Assembly: GCF_021602585.1 (NCBI RefSeq) | Contig: NZ_BQIP01000009.1 | Coordinates: 124,001-188,000, forward strand | Direction: 5' to 3' | Length of the DNA stretch: 64,000 nucleotides | Source: Pseudomonas faucium | Lineage (GTDB): Bacteria; Pseudomonadota; Gammaproteobacteria; Pseudomonadales; Pseudomonadaceae | Part shown: piece by piece, positions 19,348-27,334 of the stretch | Layout of the letters: each line of letters opens with the position of its first letter | Position numbering within the stretch: position 1 is the first letter of the stretch | Position numbers and translations under genes: made by a program | The notes under the pieces: generated by a model | Seen by the model: only the letters and a program-made list of their open reading frames with translations | Told to the model about the DNA's origin: nothing | Databases searched by the model: none

Positions 19348-19761
19348 ATGCGCTACTCCCTGTTCGATGGCCAACGCGACATCATCCTCCTCATCGCCCG
19401 CGTGCTGCTGATGATCCTGTTCATCCTCTCGGGCTGGGCCAAGCTCACCGGTTTCGAAGGCGCGGTCGGCTACATGACCTCGCTGGGCGCACCGGCCCCC
19501 ATGGTGGCGGCAGCGGTTGCCGTGCTGATGGAGTTTTTCGTCGGCATCGCGCTGATCCTGGGTTTCTACACGCGCCCGCTGGCTTTCCTGTTCGCGTTGT
19601 TCGTGCTGGGCACGGCGCTGCTGGGGCACCCGTTCTGGAACATGGTCGACCCTGAGCGTGCCGCCAACATGACCCAGTTCCTGAAGAACCTGAGCATCGT
19701 CGGCGGGCTGCTGTTGCTGGCAGTGAGCGGGCCTGGGCGGTTCTCGCTGGACGGGCGCTGA
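19348..19761 (+). CDS. DoxX family membrane protein
   Basis: A 137-residue inner-membrane protein with four hydrophobic segments. The N-terminal pattern LLIARVLLMILFILSGWAKL followed by GAVGYMTSLG is the DoxX/DoxD signature. In other bacteria DoxX proteins are linked to oxidative or thiol stress, but no activity can be assigned here. The ATG at 19348 begins MRYSLFDGQRD. It converges with a small acidic gene, with one base between the two stops. Confidence 0.88.
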   Translation: MRYSLFDGQRDIILLIARVLLMILFILSGWAKLTGFEGAVGYMTSLGAPAPMVAAAVAVLMEFFVGIALILGFYTRPLAFLFALFVLGTALLGHPFWNMVDPERAANMTQFLKNLSIVGGLLLLAVSGPGRFSLDGR

Positions 19762-19762
19762 G

Positions 19763-19966
19763 TCAGTCGTCCACGTCGTCGTGCCAGGCGGGATGGTCGT
19801 CCTCGTCGTCGAGGTCGTCGTCGAGGTCATCCAGTAGCTCTTCGTCTTCCTCGACTTCATCTTCGGCGCCCTGGGCATCGGCTTCGATGTCCAGGTCGTC
19901 GTAAAGGAATTCGTGATCGAGCAGGTGATCGTGCTCCGGCTCGTGCAGGTCGTCTTCGTCGCGCAT
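19763..19966 (-). CDS. very acidic small protein, 67 aa
   Basis: About 36 of 67 residues are Asp or Glu, with several His (EPEHDHLLDHE) and a run DDLDDDLDDEDD near the C-terminus. AGGAGCCACC directly before the ATG is a strong ribosome site, which argues for a real gene despite the low complexity. No family is recognised. Such composition can suit cation binding, nucleic-acid mimicry or a chaperone tail; nothing here decides between them. Confidence 0.65.
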   Translation of the reverse strand: MRDEDDLHEPEHDHLLDHEFLYDDLDIEADAQGAEDEVEEDEELLDDLDDDLDDEDDHPAWHDDVDD

Positions 19967-20089
19967 GGTGGCTCCTGGAAATTGGCCACGCCTGTATAGG
20001 CGCATCGCTGGCCAGGGTCAATGGCTGACGGTTAATGCTGAGTTAACCGATAGCCCTCAGGCTGAAATCTCTCCCTTCAAACGTTCCTT

Positions 20090-20117
20090 GCCCGCCTTCC
20101 TGGCGGGCTTTTTTTTT
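20090..20117 (+). terminator. strong intrinsic terminator without an obvious upstream gene
   Basis: GCCCGCC-TTCCT-GGCGGGC followed by nine T. The nearest plus-strand gene (DoxX) ended about 330 bases earlier and the intervening minus-strand gene reads away, so this may end a small RNA starting after about 19970. Confidence 0.8.
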
Positions 20118-20215
20118 GCGCAGACCCTTCGTCCGAATGCAGGCCGCTCCCCGAACCCAACCGGAATGTTGCGTTCGCACATGATGCAGGAACCGCTTTT
20201 TCAAGGAGAGAATGC

Positions 20216-20890
20216 ATGGCCGTGAACATCGACAACCTCATCATCACCACACCCGTTCCGAAATCCGCCAGCAACCCCGTTGCCCTCGAAGTGACAGGCG
20301 CCCAGGCCCTGGCGAGCCTGACCAACGTGGTCGCACGCCTGAACGATGGCTCGATCCGCATGACCGCCCCCACCAAGGGCGCATCGAGCAAGAGCACCCA
20401 CCGCACCCGCTGCGAATGGAAAGAAGCCGTGTACTGGGCCCTGGGCAGCGCTGCCCGCCACCGCAATCACCAGCGCATGACGCTGGAGAAGGTCAACCTG
20501 GCGCAAAAGGTGGTGATTTCCCAGATGCATGTGAAGGACGACGACAACCCGCCGATCAAGGTGTTCTGGAACAAGGGCAAGATCACCGTGGGCTTTCGCG
20601 CGGACTTCAACCAGACCGCAACCGTGAGCAGCACCGTGCTGGAGAATGTGCCGCTCGGCAGCCGTTTCGATATCACCATCGACGTCACCGAGAACGGCGC
20701 CTGCACGGTCAGCGCAACGTGCGCAGGCCGCACCGGCACCACCGCCACGCTGCAACTGGGGCCATCCTGGGCGGCGCGGACGCTGAATTTTCATGGCGGG
20801 GTGTACAACCAGGTGGACTACAACGATGACACGCCGGCCGAGGATGGGTCCGTCTGCGTGATCAGCGCACTGGAGCGGGTGCATGCTTGA
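20216..20890 (+). CDS. polysaccharide lyase family 7 (alginate lyase-like) protein
   Basis: A 224-residue beta-jelly-roll-type protein. The three PL7 active-site strands are recognisable in order: THRTRCEWKE (family RTELRE), VISQMHVKDDD (family QIH) and NFHGGVYNQVDY (family YFKAGVYNQ), giving Arg, Gln/His and Tyr catalytic candidates. No signal peptide is present (MAVNIDNLIITTPVPKSA), so the protein looks cytoplasmic or is released otherwise. CAAGGAGAGAATGC precedes the ATG. Substrate may be alginate or another uronate polymer; the first motif is altered (TRCE instead of TELR), so activity is uncertain. Confidence 0.8.
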   Translation: MAVNIDNLIITTPVPKSASNPVALEVTGAQALASLTNVVARLNDGSIRMTAPTKGASSKSTHRTRCEWKEAVYWALGSAARHRNHQRMTLEKVNLAQKVVISQMHVKDDDNPPIKVFWNKGKITVGFRADFNQTATVSSTVLENVPLGSRFDITIDVTENGACTVSATCAGRTGTTATLQLGPSWAARTLNFHGGVYNQVDYNDDTPAEDGSVCVISALERVHA

Positions 20891-20975
20891 GGCGGGTATT
20901 ACAGGCGTGAAACATACCCTTCACGAATTTATGACACCCGCCTGGGCACACTGACCCTGCTCCGACGTTCTTTAG

Positions 20976-21001
20976 GCCCGCCACTTGTTGGCGGGCTTTT
21001 T
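20976..21001 (+). terminator. intrinsic terminator after the PL7 gene
   Basis: GCCCGCCA-CTTGT-TGGCGGGCTTTTT, 86 bases beyond the PL7 stop. Confidence 0.85.
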
Positions 21002-21137
21002 CTTTGGCCGAATGTGCTGTGCAGCCCAGGCCACAGGATTGCAACGAGCCGCTCGCGCTGGGCAGCGCTCAGCCCATAATTACACCAACTTTGTGTGCAC
21101 TCTGCTGGGCAGATGCCGACTCCGGCATTTTGTACAG

Positions 21138-21401
21138 CTACTTGGCTGTGCGCTCCTCCGCCTGCCGGCCACTGTAGACGCAGAACGCGGAGTTGTAGCC
21201 ATTGAAGGCAACAGCATGGCTGAAGTCGCAGAAGTAGGCCGGATTCTTGGTTCCAATGATATCGCCCGCTTTGCACTGACCGGGCATCGATTCTACGAGC
21301 GTGTCGCCGTTGCTTCCGAGGCAGGCTTTCCCGCTTGAGGAGTCATTGCACCCTGCTAGGGCAATCGAGGCCAGGGCCAGACAGATAAAACGGTGTTTCA
21401 T
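21138..21401 (-). CDS. small Cys-rich lipoprotein, 87 aa
   Basis: The N-terminus MKHRFICLALASIALAGCND is a lipoprotein signal with lipobox LAGC. The mature part has four further Cys (in KACLG, GQCKAG, YFCDFS, AFCVYS) that could form two disulfides in the periplasm. AAAGGAGTCTCTT gives a strong ribosome site. No family is recognised. The gap of about 250 bases between it and the PL7 gene holds the PL7 terminator and nothing else obvious. Confidence 0.75.
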   Translation of the reverse strand: MKHRFICLALASIALAGCNDSSSGKACLGSNGDTLVESMPGQCKAGDIIGTKNPAYFCDFSHAVAFNGYNSAFCVYSGRQAEERTAK

Positions 21402-21451
21402 AAGAGACTCCTTTCAATAAGCCGCGGATGGTACTTTTTTGACCCGCAAAG

Positions 21452-21484
21452 AAAAACCCCGCAGACGTTAATCTGCGGGGCTTT
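21452..21484 (-). terminator. intrinsic terminator after tRNA-Cys
   Basis: Read on the minus strand, CCCCGCAGA-TTAACG-TCTGCGGGG followed by TTTTTC. It lies just downstream of the tRNA 3' end. Confidence 0.9.
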
Positions 21485-21490
21485 CGAATG

Positions 21491-21564
21491 TGGAGGCCGA
21501 GGTCGGAATCGAACCGGCGTAGACGGATTTGCAATCCGGAGCATAACCACTTTGCTACTCGGCC
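21491..21564 (-). tRNA. tRNA-Cys(GCA)
   Basis: Minus strand: GGCCGAG acceptor pairs with CTCGGCC, the anticodon loop is TTGCAAA (GCA), the T-loop is TTCGATTC and CCA is encoded. The 74-nt length is standard. Confidence 0.97.
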
Positions 21565-21717
21565 TCAAAGTTCGGAGTTAGCGGCTTTCGCTTTGCTATC
21601 TCCTTGAAACACTGAACCTTTTTCAAAGTTCGCTGCGTTTCGATGGGCGCATTATGTCTGCATTCGGCACACCTTGCAACCCCCTGATCAAAAAAAATAT
21701 TCAAGGGGTTCAAGGGT

Positions 21718-22737
21718 TTAGCGCAAGCGGCCGAGTTTACTCCACAAACCCACCAGGGTGTTCTCCACCGTGCCGCTGGCGGCCATGCCGATGCGCTCCT
21801 GCAAGCTCTTGCGTTCGGCGTAGTGCAGGTGGAACAGGTTGGCGTTGCGGGCACGCTCGCTGAGGTATTCGTCGCTGGTCTGCAGCTGGTCCACCAGTTT
21901 GCGGTTCAGCGCAGCGACGCCCAGCCAGACTTCACCGGTGGCCACCTCGTCGATGTGCAGCTGCGGGCGGTAGCGGGCGACGAAATCCTTGAACAGCTGG
22001 TGGGTGATGTCCAGGTCTTCCTGGAACTTCTCCCGGCCCTTCTCGGTGTTCTCGCCGAATACGGTCAGGGTGCGCTTGTACTCACCGGCGGTGAGCACCT
22101 CGAAGTCGATGTCATGCTTTTTCAGCAGGCGGTTGACGTTGGGCAACTGCGCCACCACGCCAATCGAACCCAGGACGGCGAACGGGGCACTGACGATCTT
22201 CTCGCCAATACAAGCCATCATGTAGCCGCCGCTGGCGGCCACCTTGTCGATGCACACGGTCAGCGGGATGCCGGCTTCGCGGATGCGCGCCAGCTGGGAA
22301 GCGGCAAGGCCATAGCTGTGCACCAGGCCACCGCCGCTCTCCAGGCGCAGCACCACTTCGTCACGCGAATTGGCGAGGGTCAGCAGTGCGGTGATTTCGT
22401 TGCGCAGGCTTTCGGTGGCGGAGGCTTTGATATCACCATCGAAGTCGAGCACGAATACCCGGCCCTTCTCCTCGGCCTTGGCCTTCTTCTGCTGCTTCTC
22501 CTTTTTCGCCTGCTGCTTGCGCAAAGCCTTGAGCTGGGCCTTGTCGAGCAACCCGGCCTCCAGGCGCTCGCGCAGCTCTTTATAGAACTCGTTGAGGCGG
22601 GTGACCTGCAGTTGCCCACCCGCCTTGCGCCGCCCTTTACTGCGCAGGCCGGCGATGGCCGACAGCACCACCAGGATGGCAATTACCAGGGTGGCTGTTT
22701 TAGCGAGAAAGCTTGCGTATTCGGCAAGAAACTCCAC
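21718..22737 (-). CDS. sohB: inner-membrane serine protease SohB (S49 family)
   Basis: A 339-residue S49 peptidase anchored by one N-terminal helix (about residues 10-30), with the protease domain expected in the periplasm. A highly charged Lys/Gln-rich linker (LRKQQAKKEKQQKKAKAEEK) follows. The catalytic Ser is in DKVAASGGYMMA and the general-base Lys in AGEYKRTLTVFG, as in SohB/SppA. It is probably involved in membrane-protein quality control; substrates are unknown. A tRNA-Cys lies downstream. Confidence 0.93.
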   Translation of the reverse strand: MEFLAEYASFLAKTATLVIAILVVLSAIAGLRSKGRRKAGGQLQVTRLNEFYKELRERLEAGLLDKAQLKALRKQQAKKEKQQKKAKAEEKGRVFVLDFDGDIKASATESLRNEITALLTLANSRDEVVLRLESGGGLVHSYGLAASQLARIREAGIPLTVCIDKVAASGGYMMACIGEKIVSAPFAVLGSIGVVAQLPNVNRLLKKHDIDFEVLTAGEYKRTLTVFGENTEKGREKFQEDLDITHQLFKDFVARYRPQLHIDEVATGEVWLGVAALNRKLVDQLQTSDEYLSERARNANLFHLHYAERKSLQERIGMAASGTVENTLVGLWSKLGRLR

Positions 22738-22874
22738 GTTGACTCCTTATGAACCAGCGCCATGACGGCGCGAAACTTTAGCTAGCATACCGGGGCTCTG
22801 AAGACGCTGCCAGCCGAGGCAAAGGGCGGCAACACAGTTCAAACAACCTTTTCAAACGCTTGTATGTTTTTTCG

Positions 22875-22903
22875 TTGACAGCCCGTGTGGCGCATCCTAA
22901 CCT
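22875..22903 (+). promoter_or_regulatory. sigma-70-type promoter for the phosphatase gene
   Basis: A perfect -35 TTGACA (22875-22880), a 17-base spacer and a weak -10 TAACCT (22898-22903). Its position argues against an upstream ATG at 22860 and for the GTG start at 22935. Confidence 0.6.
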
Positions 22904-22934
22904 CGCAGCAATCTTCAAGCGGCCGGATACTTTC

Positions 22935-23645
22935 GTGGGCAACCTCTACCTGATCCGACATGGCCAAGCCTCCTTCGGTGCCGACGACTATGACGTCCTG
23001 TCGCCGCTGGGCATTCGCCAGAGCCAGGCGCTGGGCGACCACATGGCCGCGCTCGGCCTGCGCCTGGACCGCTGTGTGGCCGGCGACCTGCGCCGCCAGC
23101 AGGACACTGCCCGGCTCGCGCTGGAGACGATGCACGGCAACGGCTGCGCAGTACCGGCCATTGAGACCGACCCGGCATTCAATGAGTTCGATGCCGACGG
23201 TGTGATCCGCGCACTGCTGCCGGGCCTGCTGGCCGATGAGCCGAATGCGCGAGAAATCCTGCGCAACGGCGCGCAGAACCGCAGCGAGTTCCAGCGCCTG
23301 TTCGCCCTGATGGTGCAGCGCTGGCACGCCGGCGAGCATGCCGACGATGGCCTGGAGACCTGGCAGGCATTTACCGCTCGGGTGCAAGCCGGCCTGCAGC
23401 GTGTGCTGGACAACGCCGGCAGCGGCGACAACATCGCCGTGTTCACCTCCGGCGGTACCATTGCCGCCCTGCTCCACCTGGTTACCGGTATTACCCCCAG
23501 CCAAGCCTTCGCGCTGAACTGGCAAATCATCAACACGTCGCTCAGCCAGCTGAAGTTCCGCGGCCGCGACGTGGCACTGGCCTCCTTCAACAGCCAAGCC
23601 CATGTGCAGCTGTTGAAGGTGCCGGAGCTCATCACTTATCGCTGA
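22935..23645 (+). CDS. histidine phosphatase family protein
   Basis: A 236-residue branch-1 histidine phosphatase. The phospho-acceptor motif LYLIRHGQAS is at the N-terminus, and the second catalytic His lies beyond NEFDADGV, with FTSGGTIAALL near the end in place of the common SHG motif. The GTG at 22935 (GGA seven bases upstream) is chosen because a good -35/-10 pair lies between it and an upstream ATG at 22860, and because the family starts at this Leu-Tyr-Leu strand. An SCP2 gene follows 57 bases later. Substrate unknown. Confidence 0.85.
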   Translation: MGNLYLIRHGQASFGADDYDVLSPLGIRQSQALGDHMAALGLRLDRCVAGDLRRQQDTARLALETMHGNGCAVPAIETDPAFNEFDADGVIRALLPGLLADEPNAREILRNGAQNRSEFQRLFALMVQRWHAGEHADDGLETWQAFTARVQAGLQRVLDNAGSGDNIAVFTSGGTIAALLHLVTGITPSQAFALNWQIINTSLSQLKFRGRDVALASFNSQAHVQLLKVPELITYR

Positions 23646-23702
23646 GCCCGGCCTGTTGTTGTCCCTGCGTGGACGTGAATATCACTCTATAAGGAATGCA
23701 CC

Positions 23703-24020
23703 ATGACCTCCGTAGCTGATGCCGTTAAAGAGATGCAAAAGAAGTTCAACCCAGCCGCAGCCGCAGGCCTGGATCTGGTGTTCGGCTTCAACATCACCGA
23801 TGAAGACAAGCACTATGCACTGATCGTCAAGGACGGCACCTGCGACCTGCAGGAAGGTGAGAACCCGGACGCCAACTGCACCCTGGTCATGGACAGCGAA
23901 ACCCTCAAGGGCATCGTCAGCGGCGAAACCGACGGCATGCAGGCCTTCATGGGCGGCAAGCTGCGCGTCGAAGGCGACATGATGCTGTCGATGAAACTCA
24001 GCGAGCTGTTCCCTTCCTGA
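23703..24020 (+). CDS. SCP2 sterol-carrier domain protein
   Basis: A 105-residue single-domain SCP2 protein (VADAVKEMQKKFNPAAAAGL at the start, GGKLRVEGDMMLSMKLSELF at the end), a small lipid or acyl-CoA-binding fold. It lies between a phosphatase and an acyl-CoA-type phosphotransferase/SDR pair, so a carrier role in lipid metabolism is plausible. A strong terminator follows, separating it from the next two genes. TAAGGAATGCACC precedes the ATG. Confidence 0.92.
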   Translation: MTSVADAVKEMQKKFNPAAAAGLDLVFGFNITDEDKHYALIVKDGTCDLQEGENPDANCTLVMDSETLKGIVSGETDGMQAFMGGKLRVEGDMMLSMKLSELFPS

Positions 24021-24044
24021 GTGACGGGCACACCGAGCGAGACG

Positions 24045-24078
24045 AAAACCGAAGCCTGACCGGCTTCGGTTTTTTTTT
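24045..24078 (+). terminator. intrinsic terminator after the SCP2 gene
   Basis: CCGAAGCC-TGACC-GGCTTCGG followed by nine T. Confidence 0.92.
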
Positions 24079-24212
24079 GCCCTGCCCGCGGCATTCGGTG
24101 CAGTGATCGGCCAGCAACACCCACACCTATATGGCACCTGGCACGCTTGTTCCAGCGCAGCAAGGCCATTAGATTAGCCAATAGTCCTTGCGCTAGAAAA
24201 TAAGGAAAACGC

Positions 24213-25280
24213 ATGACGCTCACCGACCAGTCCACCCAGGTACGCCCCGGCGAAGAACTCGACGCGGCCGTCATCGATCCTTACCTCAAGGCCCACATCC
24301 CGGGCCTTGCCGGCACCCCGAAGATCAGCCAGTTCCCAGGTGGCGCGTCCAACCTGACCTACCTGGTCGCCTACCCGGGCCACGAGTACGTGCTGCGCCG
24401 CCCGCCGTTCGGCCAGAAAGCCAAGTCGGCCCACGACATGGGCCGTGAATTTCGCATCCTCAACCAGCTCAACAGCGGTTTCCCCTACTGCCCCAAGGCC
24501 TACGCACACTGCACCGATGAATCCCTGATCGGCGGCGAGTTCTACGTGATGGAACGAGTCAAGGGCATCATCCTGCGCTCGGACATCCCGGCCGAACTGG
24601 GCCTGGATGCCTCGCGCACCGAAGCGCTGTGCAAAAGCTTCATCGACCGCCTGGTCGAGCTGCACCAGGTCGACTACAACGCCTGCGGCCTGGCCGACCT
24701 GGGCAAGCCCGAAGGCTACGTGCAGCGCCAGATCGAAGGCTGGACCAGCCGTTACGAAAAAGCCCTGACCCCCGACGCGCCACGCTGGGAGCAAGTCATC
24801 GCCTGGCTGCGCGAAAAGATGCCGGCCGACCACCCGCGCCCCGGCATCGTGCACAACGACTACCGCTTCGACAACGTGATCCTCGATGCCGACAACCCGA
24901 TGCGCATCATCGGCGTGCTCGACTGGGAAATGGCCACGATCGGCGACCCACTGATGGACCTGGGCAACAGCCTGGCCTACTGGATCGAGGCCAGCGACCC
25001 GGCGCCGGTGCAACTGATGCGTCGCCAGCCAAGCAACGCTCCAGGCATGCTCAGCCGCCGCCAGTTCGTCGACTACTACGCCGAGCGCGCCGGCATCACC
25101 CTGGACAACTTCGATTACTACTATTGCTACGGCCTGTTCCGCCTGGCCGGCATCGTGCAGCAGATCTACTACCGCTTCTACCACGGCCAGACCCAGGACA
25201 AACGCTTCGCCCAGTTCATCCACATGAACCGGCTGCTGGAGCAGATGAGCCTGCAGGTCATCGGCAAGTCCACGCTCTGA
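24213..25280 (+). CDS. APH-fold phosphotransferase, ACAD10/11 N-domain-like
   Basis: A 355-residue kinase-like protein of the aminoglycoside phosphotransferase (APH) superfamily. The glycine-rich loop is FPGGASNLTYLVAY, the catalytic loop IVHNDYRFDNVIL (Asp and Asn), and the metal-binding GVLDWEMATIGDPLMDLG. This subgroup resembles the kinase domain of human ACAD10/ACAD11, which phosphorylates 4-hydroxyacyl-CoAs during their breakdown. It starts a two-gene unit with an SDR dehydrogenase 23 bases downstream. The natural substrate here is inferred, not shown. Confidence 0.88.
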   Translation: MTLTDQSTQVRPGEELDAAVIDPYLKAHIPGLAGTPKISQFPGGASNLTYLVAYPGHEYVLRRPPFGQKAKSAHDMGREFRILNQLNSGFPYCPKAYAHCTDESLIGGEFYVMERVKGIILRSDIPAELGLDASRTEALCKSFIDRLVELHQVDYNACGLADLGKPEGYVQRQIEGWTSRYEKALTPDAPRWEQVIAWLREKMPADHPRPGIVHNDYRFDNVILDADNPMRIIGVLDWEMATIGDPLMDLGNSLAYWIEASDPAPVQLMRRQPSNAPGMLSRRQFVDYYAERAGITLDNFDYYYCYGLFRLAGIVQQIYYRFYHGQTQDKRFAQFIHMNRLLEQMSLQVIGKSTL

Positions 25281-25303
25281 CGACAGACAACAAGGAAAAC
25301 AGC

Positions 25304-26071
25304 ATGTCCAAGACTCACCTGTTCGACCTCGACGGCAAGGTCGCTTTCGTCTCCGGTGCCAGCCGTGGCATCGGCGAGGCCATTGCCCACCTGCTGGCCC
25401 AGCAAGGTGCCCATGTGATCGTTTCCAGCCGCAAGCTCGAGGGCTGCCAGCAGGTGGCCGAGGCGATCATCGCCGCCGGCGGCAAGGCCACGGCGATTGC
25501 CTGCCACATCGGTGAGCTGGAGCAGATCCAGCAGGCCTTCGCCGCCATCCGCGAGCAATTCGGCCGCCTGGACGTGCTGGTCAACAACGCCGCCACCAAC
25601 CCGCAGTTCTGCAACGTGCTGGACACCGACCCCGGCGCTTTCCAGAAGACCGTCGACGTGAACATCCGCGGCTACTTCTTCATGTCGGTGGAAGCCGGCA
25701 AGCTGATGCGCGAGAACGGCGGCGGCAGCATCATCAACGTGGCGTCGATCAACGGCGTATCACCCGGGCACTTCCAGGGCATCTATTCGGTGACCAAGGC
25801 GGCGGTGATCAACATGACCAAAGTCTTCGCCAAGGAGTGCGCGCAGTTCGGCATCCGCTGCAACGCCCTGCTGCCGGGCCTGACCGACACCAAGTTCGCC
25901 TCGGCGCTGGTGAAGAACGACGCCATCCTCAAGGGCGCGCTGCAGCAGATCCCGCTCAAGCGCGTGGCCGACCCCAAGGAAATGGCCGGCGCCGTGCTGT
26001 ACCTGGCCAGCGAAGCGTCCAGCTACACCACCGGCACCGCGCTCAACGTCGACGGCGGCTACCTGTCCTGA
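25304..26071 (+). CDS. short-chain dehydrogenase/reductase
   Basis: A 255-residue classical SDR. The cofactor motif is SGASRGIGEAIA (residues about 17-28), NNAATN follows strand 4, and the catalytic Ser is in NVASINGVSP with YSVTK carrying Tyr and Lys. It ends LYLASEASSYTTGTALNVDG, a typical FabG-like C-terminus. AAGGAAAACAGC precedes the ATG. Coupling to the ACAD10-like phosphotransferase suggests a 3-hydroxyacyl or similar substrate. Confidence 0.92.
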   Translation: MSKTHLFDLDGKVAFVSGASRGIGEAIAHLLAQQGAHVIVSSRKLEGCQQVAEAIIAAGGKATAIACHIGELEQIQQAFAAIREQFGRLDVLVNNAATNPQFCNVLDTDPGAFQKTVDVNIRGYFFMSVEAGKLMRENGGGSIINVASINGVSPGHFQGIYSVTKAAVINMTKVFAKECAQFGIRCNALLPGLTDTKFASALVKNDAILKGALQQIPLKRVADPKEMAGAVLYLASEASSYTTGTALNVDGGYLS

Positions 26072-26902
26072 TCAGGCCTTGATCGCCTGCAGGGTGTAGC
26101 TCAGCGGCAGGCGCTGGGGCGCATGGCGCAATCGCCATTCGCCATCGGCGCCTTTGTCCATCTGCCCCGGCAGGGCCTCCCAGGGCAGGCTCTGGTGCTC
26201 CACCAGGCCGGTCAGTTGCAGGCCATGGGCGAGCAAGGCGCTGATCAGCTCACCCATGCCATGGTTCCATTCATGGGTTTCGGTGCGGGTCAGGCGCTGG
26301 TCGCTGTCGACGTAGGTCTGGTCGGTGTGCCATACCGTCGGCGCTTCGTGCTCGAAGTACGGATACTCCAGTTGCAGCCGGTCTTGATGGTCTTCGTTGA
26401 TGGCCATCAGCATCGGGTGACCATCACGCAGGAACAGGCGCCCACCCGGCTTGAGCAAGGCCGCCACGGTGCGCGCCCAGGGCTCGATGCGGGGCAGCCA
26501 GCACAATGCACCGATGCCGGTGTAGACCAGGTCGAAACTGCCGGCGGGCAGCACCTGGTGCGCCTCGTAGACGTCGGCCTGCACGTAGTCGATGGCCGTG
26601 GCGCAGCGCTCGGCCAGGCGCCTGGCTTCGAGCAGCGATGCAGCGGAATAGTCCAGGCCGCACACCTGGGCACCCAGCCGCGCCAGCGACAGGGTATCGG
26701 TGCCGATGTGGCATTGCAGGTGGACCGCGCGCAGGCCACGGATGTCGCCTAGCCGCGGCAGGTCGAAACGCACGGTTTCGGACAGATGCTCCGGCTCGCC
26801 GACCAGGCGCTCGACTTCATAGTCCTGCGACGCCGCATGCAGCGGCGCACGTTCATCCCAGCTGTCACGGTTCAATTGCTGTGAGCGGTCCACGTCAGCC
26901 AT
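26072..26902 (-). CDS. class I SAM-dependent methyltransferase
   Basis: A 276-residue methyltransferase. The SAM-binding strand is AVHLQCHIGTDTLSLARLGA, a slightly altered motif I, followed by CGLDYSAASL with the acidic ribose ligand, and FDLVYTGIGALCWLP as motif IV. It may act on a small molecule. The ATG at 26902 with AGGAG upstream is chosen over a TTG at 26929. Its stop directly abuts that of the SDR gene (convergent, no gap). Confidence 0.85.
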   Translation of the reverse strand: MADVDRSQQLNRDSWDERAPLHAASQDYEVERLVGEPEHLSETVRFDLPRLGDIRGLRAVHLQCHIGTDTLSLARLGAQVCGLDYSAASLLEARRLAERCATAIDYVQADVYEAHQVLPAGSFDLVYTGIGALCWLPRIEPWARTVAALLKPGGRLFLRDGHPMLMAINEDHQDRLQLEYPYFEHEAPTVWHTDQTYVDSDQRLTRTETHEWNHGMGELISALLAHGLQLTGLVEHQSLPWEALPGQMDKGADGEWRLRHAPQRLPLSYTLQAIKA

Positions 26903-26943
26903 CCTTGCTCTGCTCCTGGTCTCGACCAACAGCTCGGCGCACC

Positions 26944-27294
26944 TTACAGGCAGGTGGCCGCTGCGGCCCGGCGCTGCAGGGCAACGCCATCGTTTTTCTG
27001 TGCGTAGTAATCCACCCGGGTGCCGCCCGCCTGCGAATACACATCGACGAACGACTCGGCTTCGCGGGTATAAACAGTCAGGCCGCCCTGCTTGCGAGGC
27101 TCCAGGTAGCCACTGGCGTCATCGCCGAACACCTCTTCCTTCTGCCAGCTGAACTGGATGCACTGCGCCACCAGCTCCGGCGCCTTCTGCGAGGCCAGTT
27201 GCGCAGCCGGCTTGCCGCCACGGGCCGCGTCCATGGTCGCGCTAGCGCAACCGACCAACACCAGTGCCGCAGCCATCGGCAAAATTGCTCGCAT
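26944..27294 (-). CDS. putative lipoprotein, 116 aa
   Basis: The N-terminus MRAILPMAAALVLVGCASAT is a lipoprotein signal with lipobox LVGC. The mature domain includes CIQFSWQKEEVFGDDASGYL and a YSQAGGTRVDYYAQK strand and ends in Cys-Leu. I recognise no named family. It lies between a diguanylate cyclase gene upstream and the methyltransferase downstream on the same strand; the 40 bases before it could carry coupling from the cyclase. Confidence 0.75.
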   Translation of the reverse strand: MRAILPMAAALVLVGCASATMDAARGGKPAAQLASQKAPELVAQCIQFSWQKEEVFGDDASGYLEPRKQGGLTVYTREAESFVDVYSQAGGTRVDYYAQKNDGVALQRRAAAATCL

Positions 27295-27334
27295 GTTCCA
27301 TCCTCGGGGCAAAAAAGAAAGCGACTCTAGCACT

